Shown here: piece after piece, positions 33,511-42,519 of the stretch
How the letters are laid out: the number at the start of each line of letters is the position of its first letter
How positions within the stretch are numbered: position 1 is the stretch's first letter
DNA from: Candidatus Aalborgiella aggregata
GTDB lineage: Bacteria > Pseudomonadota > Gammaproteobacteria > Burkholderiales > Burkholderiaceae_C
DNA: 64,000 nucleotides
Assembly (NCBI GenBank): GCA_016705065.1
Contig: JADIYY010000001.1
Location: 744,001-808,000, forward strand
Reading direction: 5' to 3'
Position numbers and translations under genes: made by a program
Notes under the pieces: model-generated
Database searches by the model: none
The model's input: only the letters and a program-made list of their open reading frames with translations
Told to the model about the DNA's origin: nothing

Positions 33511-35421
33511 TCAAGCTTTAGTGGCAACATCATTGGCGATTTTGGTTTCAAAATCTTCCAAAGACATCACACCGAGGTCTACGTTGCCCCTCGCGCGCAC
33601 TGCTACAGAACCTGCTGCCATCTCTTTATCCCCTATCACAAGGATATAAGGCAGCTTCTGCATCGAATGCTCCCGTATTTTATACGTTATTTTCTCGTTT
33701 CGCAGATCTAATTCAACCCGAAACCCTTTATTTTTCAACCGTTTAGCCACATTTTGGGCATATTCGGCCTGTGTATCGGTGATATTCAGGATAGCAATCT
33801 GCACTGGTGCCAGCCAAAACGGCAATGCGCCCGCGTGTTCTTCAATCAAAATTCCGATGAATCGCTCCAAGCTGCCCACAATGGCACGGTGCAGCATGAT
33901 GGGTCTGTGTCGACCCCCGTCTTCTCCCACAAATTCAGCATCCAGTCGCTCCGGCAAATTCGGATCCACCTGAATCGTGCCGCATTGCCACTCACGCCCC
34001 AAAGCATCTTTCAGGGTGTATTCAATTTTAGGACCGTAAAAAGCGCCCTCACCTGGCAAATAGGTGAACTCACAGCCAGATGCTTTCAGGCCCTCAGCCA
34101 ATGCCGTCTCTGCTTTGTCCCAGCTTTCATCAGTACCAATGCGTTTTTCGGGTCGGGTTGATAGTTTGTAAATGATGTTTTTAAAGCCAAAATCGGCGTA
34201 CACTTTTTGCAACAAAGTGGTGAACGCCACCACTTCGCTTTGAATTTGGTCTTCGGTACAGAAAATATGCCCATCGTCTTGTGTAAAGGCGCGCACTCGC
34301 ATGATGCCGTGCAGGCCGCCAGAAGGTTCGTTGCGATGGCAAGCGCCAAATTCGCCAAACCGGAGTGGAAGATCGCGGTAGCTTTTCAACCCATGTTTGT
34401 AGATCAATATATGCCCAGGGCAATTCATAGGTTTCAGGGCATAGTCGCGTTTTTCTGATTCGGTGACAAACATGTTCTCTTTGTATTTGTCCCAGTGTCC
34501 AGTCTTTTCCCACAAACTTTTATCCAAAATTTGCGGACCTTTCACTTCCAAGTAACCATTGTCTTGGTAGACCTTGCGCATGTATTGTTCGACACCTTGC
34601 CAAACGGTCCAGCCCTTTGGATGCCAAAAAACGGTACCAGGCGAATGTTCGTCGATATGAAACAAATCCAGCTCGCGACCCAGTTTGCGGTGGTCGCGTT
34701 TTTCAGCCTCTTCCAGCATTTTCAAATGCTGTTGCAACTCATCTTTGCTACCCCATGCTGTGCCATAAATGCGTTGCAACATTTCATTGTTGTGGTCACC
34801 GCGCCAATAGGCACCGGCCAGTTTCATCAACTTGAAATGTTTTAATTTGCCAGTTGAAGGCACGTGTGGCCCGCGACACAAATCTTCAAACGCGCCTTCG
34901 CGGTACAGACTCACATCTTCATTGGCAGGAATGCTGGCAATGATTTCAGCTTTGTAGTGCTCGCCCAAGCCCTTGAAATAGCTCACCGCTTCATCACGGG
35001 GTAAGATACGGCGTGTAACGGGCTCATCTTTGTTCGCCAACTCCGTCATCTTTTTTTCGATGAGCGCCAAATCGTCCAAAGTAAATGGGCGCTTGTATGA
35101 AAAATCGTAGAAAAAGCCGTGCTCAATCACGGGACCAATCGTGACCTGTGCGTCAGGAAACAATTCTTTCACAGCATAGGCCAACAAATGCGCTGTTGAA
35201 TGGCGAATCACCTCCAAGCCTTCTGCATCTTTGGCAGTGATGATGGCCACAGTGCTGTCCTTGGTGATGCTGAAACTCATGTCCACCACTTTTCCATCAA
35301 CTTTTCCAGCCAAAGCAGCTTTTGCCAAGCCAGCACCAATGGACATAGCCACATCGGCTATCGTGACACTGGCAGCGTCATAGTCACGTTTTGAGCCATC
35401 AGGAAGAGTGATTTGAATCAT
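33511..35421 (-). CDS. thrS: threonyl-tRNA synthetase
   Basis: 636 residues, complete. TGS domain at residues 1-60 (MIQITLPDGSKRDYDAASVT), editing domain with HSTAHLLAYAVKELFPDAQV, class II catalytic core with YALKPMNCPGHILIYKHG and RVRAFTQDDGHIFC, and C-terminal anticodon-binding domain (WLAPVQIAILNITDTQAEYA). First gene of the translation operon. Zinc-binding Cys and His of the core (MNCPGH) are present. Confidence 0.97.
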   Translation of the reverse strand: MIQITLPDGSKRDYDAASVTIADVAMSIGAGLAKAALAGKVDGKVVDMSFSITKDSTVAIITAKDAEGLEVIRHSTAHLLAYAVKELFPDAQVTIGPVIEHGFFYDFSYKRPFTLDDLALIEKKMTELANKDEPVTRRILPRDEAVSYFKGLGEHYKAEIIASIPANEDVSLYREGAFEDLCRGPHVPSTGKLKHFKLMKLAGAYWRGDHNNEMLQRIYGTAWGSKDELQQHLKMLEEAEKRDHRKLGRELDLFHIDEHSPGTVFWHPKGWTVWQGVEQYMRKVYQDNGYLEVKGPQILDKSLWEKTGHWDKYKENMFVTESEKRDYALKPMNCPGHILIYKHGLKSYRDLPLRFGEFGACHRNEPSGGLHGIMRVRAFTQDDGHIFCTEDQIQSEVVAFTTLLQKVYADFGFKNIIYKLSTRPEKRIGTDESWDKAETALAEGLKASGCEFTYLPGEGAFYGPKIEYTLKDALGREWQCGTIQVDPNLPERLDAEFVGEDGGRHRPIMLHRAIVGSLERFIGILIEEHAGALPFWLAPVQIAILNITDTQAEYAQNVAKRLKNKGFRVELDLRNEKITYKIREHSMQKLPYILVIGDKEMAAGSVAVRARGNVDLGVMSLEDFETKIANDVATKA

Positions 35422-35495
35422 GGGGTTAAATTGCTATGGTTTTTTGATAAATAACCAAGCATTTTACACGAAAGCAGTTTTTATGTATCAAATAT

Positions 35496-35545
35496 GGCTA
35501 TATCCAGCATATTTATTGCCTAACTTGCTATTAAATATATAGCAA
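35496..35545 (+). repeat. interspersed palindromic repeat, copy 4
   Basis: GGCTATATCCAGCATATTTA, TTGCCTAACTTGCTATTAAA, TATATAGCAA: one of the best-preserved copies, in the gap between thrS and the DUF4214 gene. The arms TTGCTAT and ATAGCAA are perfect. Confidence 0.8.
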
Positions 35546-35568
35546 AGCGGGGAAACTTTTTTGATAAC

Positions 35569-36168
35569 TTATTTTCTATTGCGGGCTTCAGGGCTATCAG
35601 CGATTGCTCTGCGAATTTGCGCCAAACTCATGCCGCTGCGCAAACCGGAAATTTGTGCATTCATGCCCGCAGAATCTGCATCGCGACGTAGAATCTCACG
35701 ATAAATTTGATTGATTGCATTACGTGCTTCATTGCTGGTGGCCAATTCGATACGCACATCTGACAACGACCTTCCGTCCATAACCTGTGTGGTGAAGTTG
35801 CGCAATGAACCAAGGTCAGCATCTCGCCCCAACACATCGAGGTACAAACGGTTCACTTGTTCTTGTGCATGCATACGTTGCTGCTCGTTAGCATAACGTT
35901 GATCGCGTTCGCGCTCAATTTCGATATCACGACGACTGCGACTATCACTGCGATCAATGTAAATAGGTGGCATAACGGGTGAAACGACTACTGGTGGCGA
36001 TCCAGAAATCCGATAACCTTGCTCGTCAGCTAACCAACCGCAATGGTGACGACCCGTTTGATCATCGATGATACAAATCCGACTTTGGGCGTTGATACTT
36101 GATGAAGTCAAAACCAGCACAAGTGCTGCGATTGTTGTTAATGAGTTTGGAAAATTTTTGCTTTTCAT
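35569..36168 (-). CDS. exported DUF4214 protein
   Basis: 199 residues with a signal peptide (NSLTTIAALVLVLTSSSINA). After a basic, low-complexity linker (DSRSRRDIEIERERDQR), residues 105-199 hold two DUF4214-type units, VNRLYLDVLGRDADLGSLRN and INQIYREILRRDADSAGMNA. DUF4214 repeats occur in S-layer and calcium-rich secreted proteins; here they are free-standing in the periplasm or outside. Function unknown. Preceded by AAAGGATGCAAAT. Confidence 0.75.
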   Translation of the reverse strand: MKSKNFPNSLTTIAALVLVLTSSSINAQSRICIIDDQTGRHHCGWLADEQGYRISGSPPVVVSPVMPPIYIDRSDSRSRRDIEIERERDQRYANEQQRMHAQEQVNRLYLDVLGRDADLGSLRNFTTQVMDGRSLSDVRIELATSNEARNAINQIYREILRRDADSAGMNAQISGLRSGMSLAQIRRAIADSPEARNRK

Positions 36169-36249
36169 ATTTGCATCCTTTGTGCCCTGAACGAAGCTTA
36201 ATTATTGCACCAAATAGATAGCAGCAAAAATCAAAAAAGCAAAATCAAC

Positions 36250-36867
36250 TTATTTTAAAAACCTTGTACCCGCAGTTTGAATACCCCAAACAAGCTCAAC
36301 AAGAACAGGGTTGTTCAAAAGCGGCTCACCCGCAATAACCAAACAATAATCGTTGCCATCTACCCAAAATGGAACAAATGAGGTCGTAGGCATCAACATG
36401 GTGACATCTTCATGAAAAGAAGCCATGCGACTCGCCCCCTGCCAGCCGCGCGAACGTTGCCGTTCAGCAAACTCTGTGAAATCTGCAGCCGCAACACATA
36501 GTGCTTCAGCTTCTTCAAGCGAGTATCCCGAGTGACCAATACAAAAACCGCCAGCGGAAGCCAATGCAACACGGCGTTCTCCAGAAAGACCGGCAATCAC
36601 ATGCGATAAAAATTCGTCTAATTTCACATCAGGTGCCGTTAAATCGCGATGTACGCGCTGAATCCAGCCTGCTGAAAATACATGATCCAGCAATGCTTCA
36701 TGCGCTGTTTCTTTATACATCCAAACATCTACGCGCGGCAAAGCTTTGGCAGACAATATGCTCTGCAGCTTAGCCTGTGTTGCGTCCGGCACTTTCTGGG
36801 AAAAAGCGTACAGCACACCTGCTGGTGTTAATGCGATATTGAACAACGGAAATGCTTCGTTTGACAT
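36250..36867 (-). CDS. Roadblock/LC7-like protein, last gene of GTPase operon
   Basis: 205 residues. The N-terminal 80 residues are not recognised. Residues about 85-205 follow the Roadblock pattern: helix (LDEFLSHVIAGLSGE), strands RVALASAGGFCIGHSGY, helix (AEALCVAAADFTEFAERQ), strands FHEDVTMLMPTTSFVPFWV and NDYCLVIAGE, helix. Such domains bind Ras-like GTPases, and the GTPase gene lies 57 bases upstream. The Roadblock assignment rests on pattern only, so it is tentative. Confidence 0.6.
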   Translation of the reverse strand: MSNEAFPLFNIALTPAGVLYAFSQKVPDATQAKLQSILSAKALPRVDVWMYKETAHEALLDHVFSAGWIQRVHRDLTAPDVKLDEFLSHVIAGLSGERRVALASAGGFCIGHSGYSLEEAEALCVAAADFTEFAERQRSRGWQGASRMASFHEDVTMLMPTTSFVPFWVDGNDYCLVIAGEPLLNNPVLVELVWGIQTAGTRFLK

Positions 36868-36924
36868 GGAAAAAATGAATGAGTTGTGTATTCAGATTTA
36901 ACGGAAAAATTATGGGGATAGGTA

Positions 36925-37476
36925 TTATTCGGATTGATACAAAGGGTCGATGCTGTACAACAGCGTTTTCATGACCAGCACCATATCGGCACGCTCACGC
37001 GCATCAACAGATAACACCGTAGCGGGTAAATTAAGTGATTTCAATGCATTTGAAACTGCACTGCGAACTGCATTGTCTCTGTCAAGATTGTCTTCTGTGT
37101 GCGTTATGCCCACAACAACCACTGTTGAGTCTATGATCTTTTTAAATGCGTTAACGTAGGCATGCAAATCGCCAATAGGATCTGGCGAGTTTCCGTCCAA
37201 TAGCAAGACCAAGCCCAATGCGTTTTCTGACAAGATATCCCACATGAAATCAAATCTCTCTTGTCCTGGTGTGCCATACAAACGTACTTTGTCTCCATTC
37301 GCCAGATTCATCACACCATAGTCCATCGCTACGGTGGTTTGATGCTTCAGATTCTTCACATCATCTGTTGCAACCGCCTCCGTAGAGACAACATCGATGT
37401 CAGAAAGCGTTTTAACTGCACGCGTCTTTCCTGAGCCGACAGGGCCTGCGAAAACTATTTTATAAACTGATGCCAT
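36925..37476 (-). CDS. small Ras-like GTPase (MglA/conservon CvnD type)
   Basis: 183 residues. G1 P-loop GPVGSGKTRAVKTLSD (residues 10-25), a switch region with STEAVATDD, and G3 in YGTPGQERFDFMWDIL (about 67-82). The G4 position reads VVVGITHTEDNLD, lacking the canonical NKxD, so base specificity may differ. Bacterial homologues act as polarity or signalling switches with Roadblock partners; two Roadblock-like proteins flank it in this operon. It is 45 bases downstream of the 37522-38883 gene. Confidence 0.85.
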   Translation of the reverse strand: MASVYKIVFAGPVGSGKTRAVKTLSDIDVVSTEAVATDDVKNLKHQTTVAMDYGVMNLANGDKVRLYGTPGQERFDFMWDILSENALGLVLLLDGNSPDPIGDLHAYVNAFKKIIDSTVVVVGITHTEDNLDRDNAVRSAVSNALKSLNLPATVLSVDARERADMVLVMKTLLYSIDPLYQSE

Positions 37477-37521
37477 AAATGAAATAACGATTAAGAGCGT
37501 GGTTAATTTTGAAAATGCTGG

Positions 37522-38883
37522 TCAAAAAAGTTTGTCCAATAATGATCGAAGGAAGCTGCGACTGCGAGCAGGTTTATGTGTGAATACAGGCAAGCTCTCT
37601 GGTTTTGTCTTTTCAATTGGGTTGGTCGTTGTCAAAACTGTGGCCATGCCAGAAGACAATGCGCAGCATACAAATAATGCAATCAACTGCGAGTTTTTCT
37701 TGGGAAACAGTGACTGCAAACCCTTGAGCGTTTGTGGCTGTCGCATGCACAACAATGACAGTTGAATATATAAATCAGGCATGCCGTGTATGCGTGTGAA
37801 ATTTGGAAACCGATTCAGCTGAAATCGGACATCTACGTTGGAAAGCAGCGGCTTGTCACGCATCACATAAAACACCAATCGCCACACTTCTGCATCCAAT
37901 GCTTTGCGTTTGTCTGACTGGTCAGAGCTTAATTCCAATGCGCGCTTTTTTTGTGTGTCATCGGATATTTGAAGAACCTTCGCGAGTTTCACCATCATCT
38001 CATGATTAATCATGCGGGACACCAATGCTTTTGAAACGTTGCTCGCAACCCAATTCTCAATAGGACAGAAAACAGTTGTTGCGTGTGTCGCGATACGCAA
38101 TTCGGTAGATTTGGGGTACAAAAGACATTGGTAAGTCAACGCGAGGTAATGATTTTCTTTGAGTTCTGGCGCTGCTGCGATCAAATACGCGTAATTGAAT
38201 TCGGTCAAGGTAAATGGTGTAACGGCTGGAAGCTGAGCACCATTACCTAACGAATTCACAAATGAATGTTGATTTGAAATTGGCGGCCTTTTAGCGATAG
38301 CCCCCCCCCAACGACCCATACCCTTGCGGGCTAATTCACTGGTGTCAGTCACTATATCGGCAAGAGTTTCAAGATCGTAATTTTCCAGCTTTTGCGTTGG
38401 ATGATTGCCTGCATTTTTTTCTGCATGTTGCGTGTCAAATTGATTGATTACAGGCAAATTCGAACTTTGAGATTTCAAGCTCATTCTGCGGTGCAAGTCC
38501 TTCATGGCTTCGCGCAAAATGGTGGTTGATATCGGATGTTGAACCGTTAAACAGTGTGCTGCTGTATGCACCTGGCAATCTTGCAGCATCACAGAATTTA
38601 ACCAACCACCACCGCTACCCGGCGGTATGAAAATCAGTGCAGGACGTGATTGGATAACTTGCTTCAGCGCCATTTCACGCTCTGCGGTACAGCGTGAATA
38701 TCCTATGCCTAAAAGGTCAATCATGCACAAATCATAGTCACGCATCTCACGCGGAATCTCGCCCAAGGTGGCCGTCATGTTTCTCTCTATACGGGCATAT
38801 TCGGGCTCGTTCCACACGACTGAAGCCAGCATTTCTACCGCGATGGCTGAGCCACGCGATAAGCCTATGAGCAATATCTTCAT
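37522..38883 (-). CDS. unrecognised protein of the GTPase operon, receiver-like start
   Basis: 453 residues. The start MKILLIGLSRGSAIAVEML and YDLCMIDLLGIGYS followed by RPALIFIPPGSGGGW recall a receiver-like alpha/beta domain, but the phospho-acceptor pattern is incomplete. Residues about 330-415 (DAEVWRLVFYVMRDKPLLSN) look like the winged-helix module seen in PatA-type signalling proteins. The end is basic (KPARSRSFLRSLLDKLF). A run of eight Cs (38301-38308) in the middle is prone to slippage. It overlaps the upstream gene by 4 bases. Function unknown. Confidence 0.65.
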   Translation of the reverse strand: MKILLIGLSRGSAIAVEMLASVVWNEPEYARIERNMTATLGEIPREMRDYDLCMIDLLGIGYSRCTAEREMALKQVIQSRPALIFIPPGSGGGWLNSVMLQDCQVHTAAHCLTVQHPISTTILREAMKDLHRRMSLKSQSSNLPVINQFDTQHAEKNAGNHPTQKLENYDLETLADIVTDTSELARKGMGRWGGAIAKRPPISNQHSFVNSLGNGAQLPAVTPFTLTEFNYAYLIAAAPELKENHYLALTYQCLLYPKSTELRIATHATTVFCPIENWVASNVSKALVSRMINHEMMVKLAKVLQISDDTQKKRALELSSDQSDKRKALDAEVWRLVFYVMRDKPLLSNVDVRFQLNRFPNFTRIHGMPDLYIQLSLLCMRQPQTLKGLQSLFPKKNSQLIALFVCCALSSGMATVLTTTNPIEKTKPESLPVFTHKPARSRSFLRSLLDKLF

Positions 38884-39473
38884 GACTCTGTTGCCACCAT
38901 TTCAAGTTGATCTCCTACAGCTTCCCATGCTGCAGGCAAATCATCAAGCTGTTGCAACAAGCTTCGTCGCGCCAACAAAAACGCAAGTTTGTCTTGGCAT
39001 ACGATGCAATGTTCAAAAAACGCATTTTGTGTCGCCACATCATGTTCGTGCCATGCTTTCACTGCGTTTTGTGCATGTAATCGCGAATCGTCTGTGTTGC
39101 ACCTCATTGTGCGTCTAGGCATGTCAAGTGATGGACTGGCTATCACACTCCATCTTGTTGCCAGCGCGTTACTTAGCGGTAATACCAGATTAGCAATGTA
39201 TGGTTTCAGTTTAGTGACAAGTAAAGGATTGAGCCGATCTTGTACAAAGCTCAAAGCTGCTTGTCGGTCAACTTCGGTTGCAGGTATACACCCTAGCAAC
39301 ATATCGACCAATGCGCCTTGAATTTGCTCAGAGCCAGGCAGATACATAGCAGCTTGCAAGCGTGATTGATGCAGAACGACGTTGTTTCTGTCTTTGATAA
39401 CTAGGCGGCTGAGTTTTCTAAATGTCACGCGCGACTCTAAAGAAGCCTGCGCTAAGTCACCAAAGTTTGGCAT
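38880..39473 (-). CDS. unrecognised helical protein of the GTPase operon
   Basis: 197 residues, mainly alpha-helical, soluble, no signal peptide. No family recognised. QVDRQAALSFVQDRLNPLLV-like helices and the C-terminal SLLQQLDDLPAAWEAVGDQL suggest protein-protein contacts. Located between the Roadblock gene (20 bases upstream) and the receiver-like gene (4-base ATGA overlap downstream), so translation is coupled to the latter. Confidence 0.65.
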   Translation of the reverse strand: MPNFGDLAQASLESRVTFRKLSRLVIKDRNNVVLHQSRLQAAMYLPGSEQIQGALVDMLLGCIPATEVDRQAALSFVQDRLNPLLVTKLKPYIANLVLPLSNALATRWSVIASPSLDMPRRTMRCNTDDSRLHAQNAVKAWHEHDVATQNAFFEHCIVCQDKLAFLLARRSLLQQLDDLPAAWEAVGDQLEMVATES

Positions 39474-39493
39474 TTTGCTAATGGATACTTTGT

Positions 39494-39856
39494 TTAAATT
39501 AACCGCGCTAATGATTCTGCCGCACGCTTCATATCCAAGAATATCAAGCCCAGTTTGGCGTTTTGCTTAGCCAAAACAGTTAATACCGCCTCGGTGCCAG
39601 ATTCACTCAAGATCACAAAGCCACGTTCACCTTGCAACAAAATACGTTGCAATGACCCACGGGCCAGTTCTTTGGCTGCACGGTCACCCAACGACAGTAA
39701 AGCCGCTGTCATGGCACCCACGCGGTCTTCATCCATGCCTTGCGGCAAGGCCGAAGCCATCATCAAGCCGTCAGTTGATATCAAAGCAGATGCTTCAATA
39801 TCGGCTGTTGAGCCGTTCAAGTCATTCAATATTTGTTGTAGTTGGTTGTTACGCAT
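39494..39856 (-). CDS. Roadblock/LC7 domain protein (MglB-like)
   Basis: 120 residues forming one Roadblock domain: helix QLQQILNDLNGSTADIEA, strands ASALISTDGLMMASAL, helix VGAMTAALLSLGDRAAKEL, strands QRILLQGERGFVILSESGTE and AVLTVLAKQNAKLGLIFLD, then a final helix. MglB-type dimers act on Ras-like GTPases as GAPs or scaffolds. First gene of the five-gene operon running to 36250. Confidence 0.88.
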   Translation of the reverse strand: MRNNQLQQILNDLNGSTADIEASALISTDGLMMASALPQGMDEDRVGAMTAALLSLGDRAAKELARGSLQRILLQGERGFVILSESGTEAVLTVLAKQNAKLGLIFLDMKRAAESLARLI

Positions 39857-40079
39857 GTTTACTTATTTATTAACTAATTACTAAACTATCAATTTGATTG
39901 TATCGTTTCATAATTGATTTTAGAGTTTAAGATTTATAAGTCTTTGGTATTAACAATTGAAACAAATGCATTCCGCCAACTAATGCACACCTGAGAACTT
40001 TATTGCAACAAATATTTACTGCAATCAATCATGCGAAAATGCGCGGTTACAACCATTTCACAAACAAGGGCAGGTTTTC
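39857..40079. promoter_or_regulatory. divergent control region, Roadblock operon and prfB
   Basis: 223 bases, AT-rich, without a gene or repeat copy. It must hold the promoters of both divergent units. No clear operator palindrome was found by eye. Confidence 0.4.
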
Positions 40080-41184
40080 ATGGACGCAGAACAAATTAAC
40101 AGCATAGGTAGCCATTTGGTCGACTTGACCGTTCGAACACTGGATTTACGGGGGTATCTTTGACTACGATGCCAAATTTGAACGCCTGCGTACTGTCAAT
40201 GCCTCACTAGAAGACCCAACCGTCTGGAACGACCCAAAAAAAGCCCAAGATTTAGGGCGTGAAAAAAAAGCCCTTGAGGGCGTGGTGCTGACCATTCAAA
40301 AACTGGACTCTGAACTGGCCGACAACACCGAGTTGTACAACATGGCCAAATCAGACAGCGATATTGACAGCCTAGAGCACATCAATGATGAGACCGCCAA
40401 GCTGGAAACCGAAGTGGCGCAGATGGAATTCCGCCGCATGTTCAACAAACCAGCTGATCCGCTGAATTGCTTTTTGGACATTCAAGCTGGCGCTGGTGGA
40501 ACTGAGGCTTGCGACTGGGCCAGCATGTTGCTGCGCCAATACCTCAAATATGCAGAGCGCAAAGGCTTTGCCACCGTGATTGAAGACGAAACACCGGGCG
40601 ATACGGCTGGTATCAAAGGTGCCACCATCAAAATTGAAGGCGAATATGCTTTTGGTTTGCTGCGCACCGAAACAGGTGTGCACCGCTTGGTACGCAAATC
40701 GCCGTTTGATTCATCGGGCGGCCGTCACACCTCGTTTGCTTCGGTGTTTGTGTACCCAGAAATTGATGATTCCATCGAAATCAACATCAACCCAGCCGAT
40801 GTGCGCGTGGACACCTACCGCGCCAGTGGTGCAGGTGGACAGCACATTAACAAAACCGATTCCGCTGTGCGCTTGACGCACATTCCCACCAACACCGTGG
40901 TGCAGTGCCAAGACGGACGCAGCCAACACGGCAACCGCGAAGTGGCCTGGAAGCGTTTGCGTTCGAAGTTGTACGACTTGGAAATGCGCAAGCAACAAGA
41001 AGAGCAACAAAAGTTGGAAGACACCAAAACCGATGTGGGCTGGGGGCATCAAATCCGCAGCTACGTGCTGGACAACAGCCGCATCAAAGACTTGCGTACC
41101 AATGTCGAAACGTCTGCCACGCAAAAGGTGCTGGACGGCGATTTAGATTTGTTCATTGAAGCGAGTTTGAAGCAAGGCGTTTAA
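40080..41184 (+). CDS. prfB: peptide chain release factor 2, programmed +1 frameshift
   Basis: Release factor for UAA and UGA codons. It starts with ATG at 40080, reads 27 codons (ending LDLRGYL) to an in-frame TGA at 40161-40163, then continues in the +1 frame from GAC at 40162 (DYDAKFERLRTVNASLEDP). The site is the classic one: CTT TGA C, with a Shine-Dalgarno-like GGGGG just upstream, used for autoregulation by RF2 itself. Later motifs are intact: SPF specificity region within GVHRLVRKSPFDSSGGRHTS and the GGQ loop in YRASGAGGQHINKTDSAVR. About 367 residues in total. Confidence 0.95.
40161..40163 (+). other. prfB programmed frameshift stop codon
   Basis: TGA in the string ACGGGGGTATCTTTGACTAC. 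RF2 shortage lets the ribosome slip from CTT to TTT and read GAC, giving full RF2. This is a functional site and should not be counted as a gene break. Confidence 0.93.
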
Positions 41185-41218
41185 GCATTGCTCATCTTGG
41201 TATTGATTGAATAACTCA

Positions 41219-41272
41219 ATTGCTATATTTATAATAGCAGTATAGGCAATCAATACGCCAGATACAGCTGAA
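41219..41272 (-). repeat. interspersed palindromic repeat, copy 5
   Basis: Reversed intergenic copy after prfB: ATTGCTATATTTATAATAGC, AGTATAGGCAATCAATACGC, CAGATACAGCTGA. Falls between prfB and the TPR gene. Confidence 0.8.
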
Positions 41273-41289
41273 TTTTTCATATATTTAGA

Positions 41290-42519
41290 ATGAAACAATT
41301 ATCCATGCACAGCATACTGTCAAGAACCTTTGCAGCACTGTTTTTTAGCTTGTCCGGTTTGGCAGCCCAAGCTGCACCATTCACGCCTGCCAACGACAGC
41401 GATGTGGTGGAACGTTTGCCTTTGAGTGCCACAGACCCATCTGTGCGCAGGCTGCAATCCTTGCGCAAGCAATTGGATGCCAAACCGAATGATGTGAGTT
41501 TGCGACTTGAAATAGCCCGCCGCTATTTTGACCTGGCTATGGCGCAAGGCGATCCACGTTATGTGGGCTATGCGTCTGCGGCTCTGTCACCATTGGACAA
41601 AACACCACCAAATACCAGCGCTTTGGCTGCAAACTATTGGCTCACCAAAGGCATGCTGCAGCAATATAGCCATAACTTTGATGGTGCGCTAGACAGCTTA
41701 AACAAAGCCAGCCAAGCAGATACCCAATCTCCCGACCCCTATGCTTGGCGCGCCGCCATCCACATGGTGCAAGCCAACTATGCTCAAGCACAAACTCAAT
41801 GCGATGGGCTCAAACCATTGTCCACACCATTATTCGCAATAGGCTGCAGCCAGTACGTGAAGGCGCATTCTGGGGGTGCGGCAGGCTTGCAAGCAGCATA
41901 TGACACTTTGCATGCTGCTATCAAATCTGAAAAGAACGGATCACCCGAGTTGATGTTGTGGGAATTAACCCGCTTGGCTGAGATGGCCATTCGCCTGAAC
42001 CGGCCTGCCGAAGCTGATGCCTATTTTCAGCGCGCTTTGAAACTGGGTGTCACCGATCAATTTTTGCTGGGTGCGTATGCTGATTTTTTATTGACTCAAA
42101 ACAAGCCAGATGCTGTCATTGAACTGCTGTCTAATTGGGAGCGTTCTGATATTTTGTTGCTGCGATTGGCATTGGCTGGCAAAGCAACGAAGCACCCAAA
42201 AGCCACTGAATGGGCCAATAAACTGCGAGACCGATTCAAGGAGGCTGCCCAACGCGGCGATAGATTACACGAGCAAGAGGCTGCACGTTTTGAACTGGAC
42301 ATTGAAAACAAGCCAAGCCAAGCACTGGCCTTGGCCGTCAATAACTACAAACTGCAAAAAGAACCACGCGATGCACAAGTGCTACTGCGCGCAGCCCTGG
42401 CAGCCAAAGATGCTTCTGCTGCAGAACCCGCATTGATATGGTTAAAGCAAAATAATTACGAAGATGCCAATTTGAAAGCCTTGGCCGCTGACATTGCCAA
42501 GATTGGTGGTGGCAAATGA
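41290..42519 (+). CDS. exported tetratricopeptide-repeat protein
   Basis: 409 residues with a signal peptide (LSRTFAALFFSLSGLAAQAA). Helical TPR units cover most of the protein, for example VSLRLEIARRYFDLAMAQGD, FDGALDSLNKASQADTQSPD and EADAYFQRALKLGVTDQFLL. It overlaps the HupE/UreJ gene by 4 bases (ATGA), so both are made together; the pair recurs as an envelope module of unknown task, possibly metal-related because of HupE/UreJ. Confidence 0.78.
   Translation: MKQLSMHSILSRTFAALFFSLSGLAAQAAPFTPANDSDVVERLPLSATDPSVRRLQSLRKQLDAKPNDVSLRLEIARRYFDLAMAQGDPRYVGYASAALSPLDKTPPNTSALAANYWLTKGMLQQYSHNFDGALDSLNKASQADTQSPDPYAWRAAIHMVQANYAQAQTQCDGLKPLSTPLFAIGCSQYVKAHSGGAAGLQAAYDTLHAAIKSEKNGSPELMLWELTRLAEMAIRLNRPAEADAYFQRALKLGVTDQFLLGAYADFLLTQNKPDAVIELLSNWERSDILLLRLALAGKATKHPKATEWANKLRDRFKEAAQRGDRLHEQEAARFELDIENKPSQALALAVNNYKLQKEPRDAQVLLRAALAAKDASAAEPALIWLKQNNYEDANLKALAADIAKIGGGK

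Noticed and set aside
36200..36235. Repeat fragment upstream of the 36250-36867 stop (ATTGCACCAAATAGATAGCAG)
   Set aside because: Only the inner arms match; too short to separate from AT-rich background.
40161..40163. prfB as a broken gene
   Set aside because: The TGA lies in the standard programmed frameshift site with its upstream G-rich stimulator.
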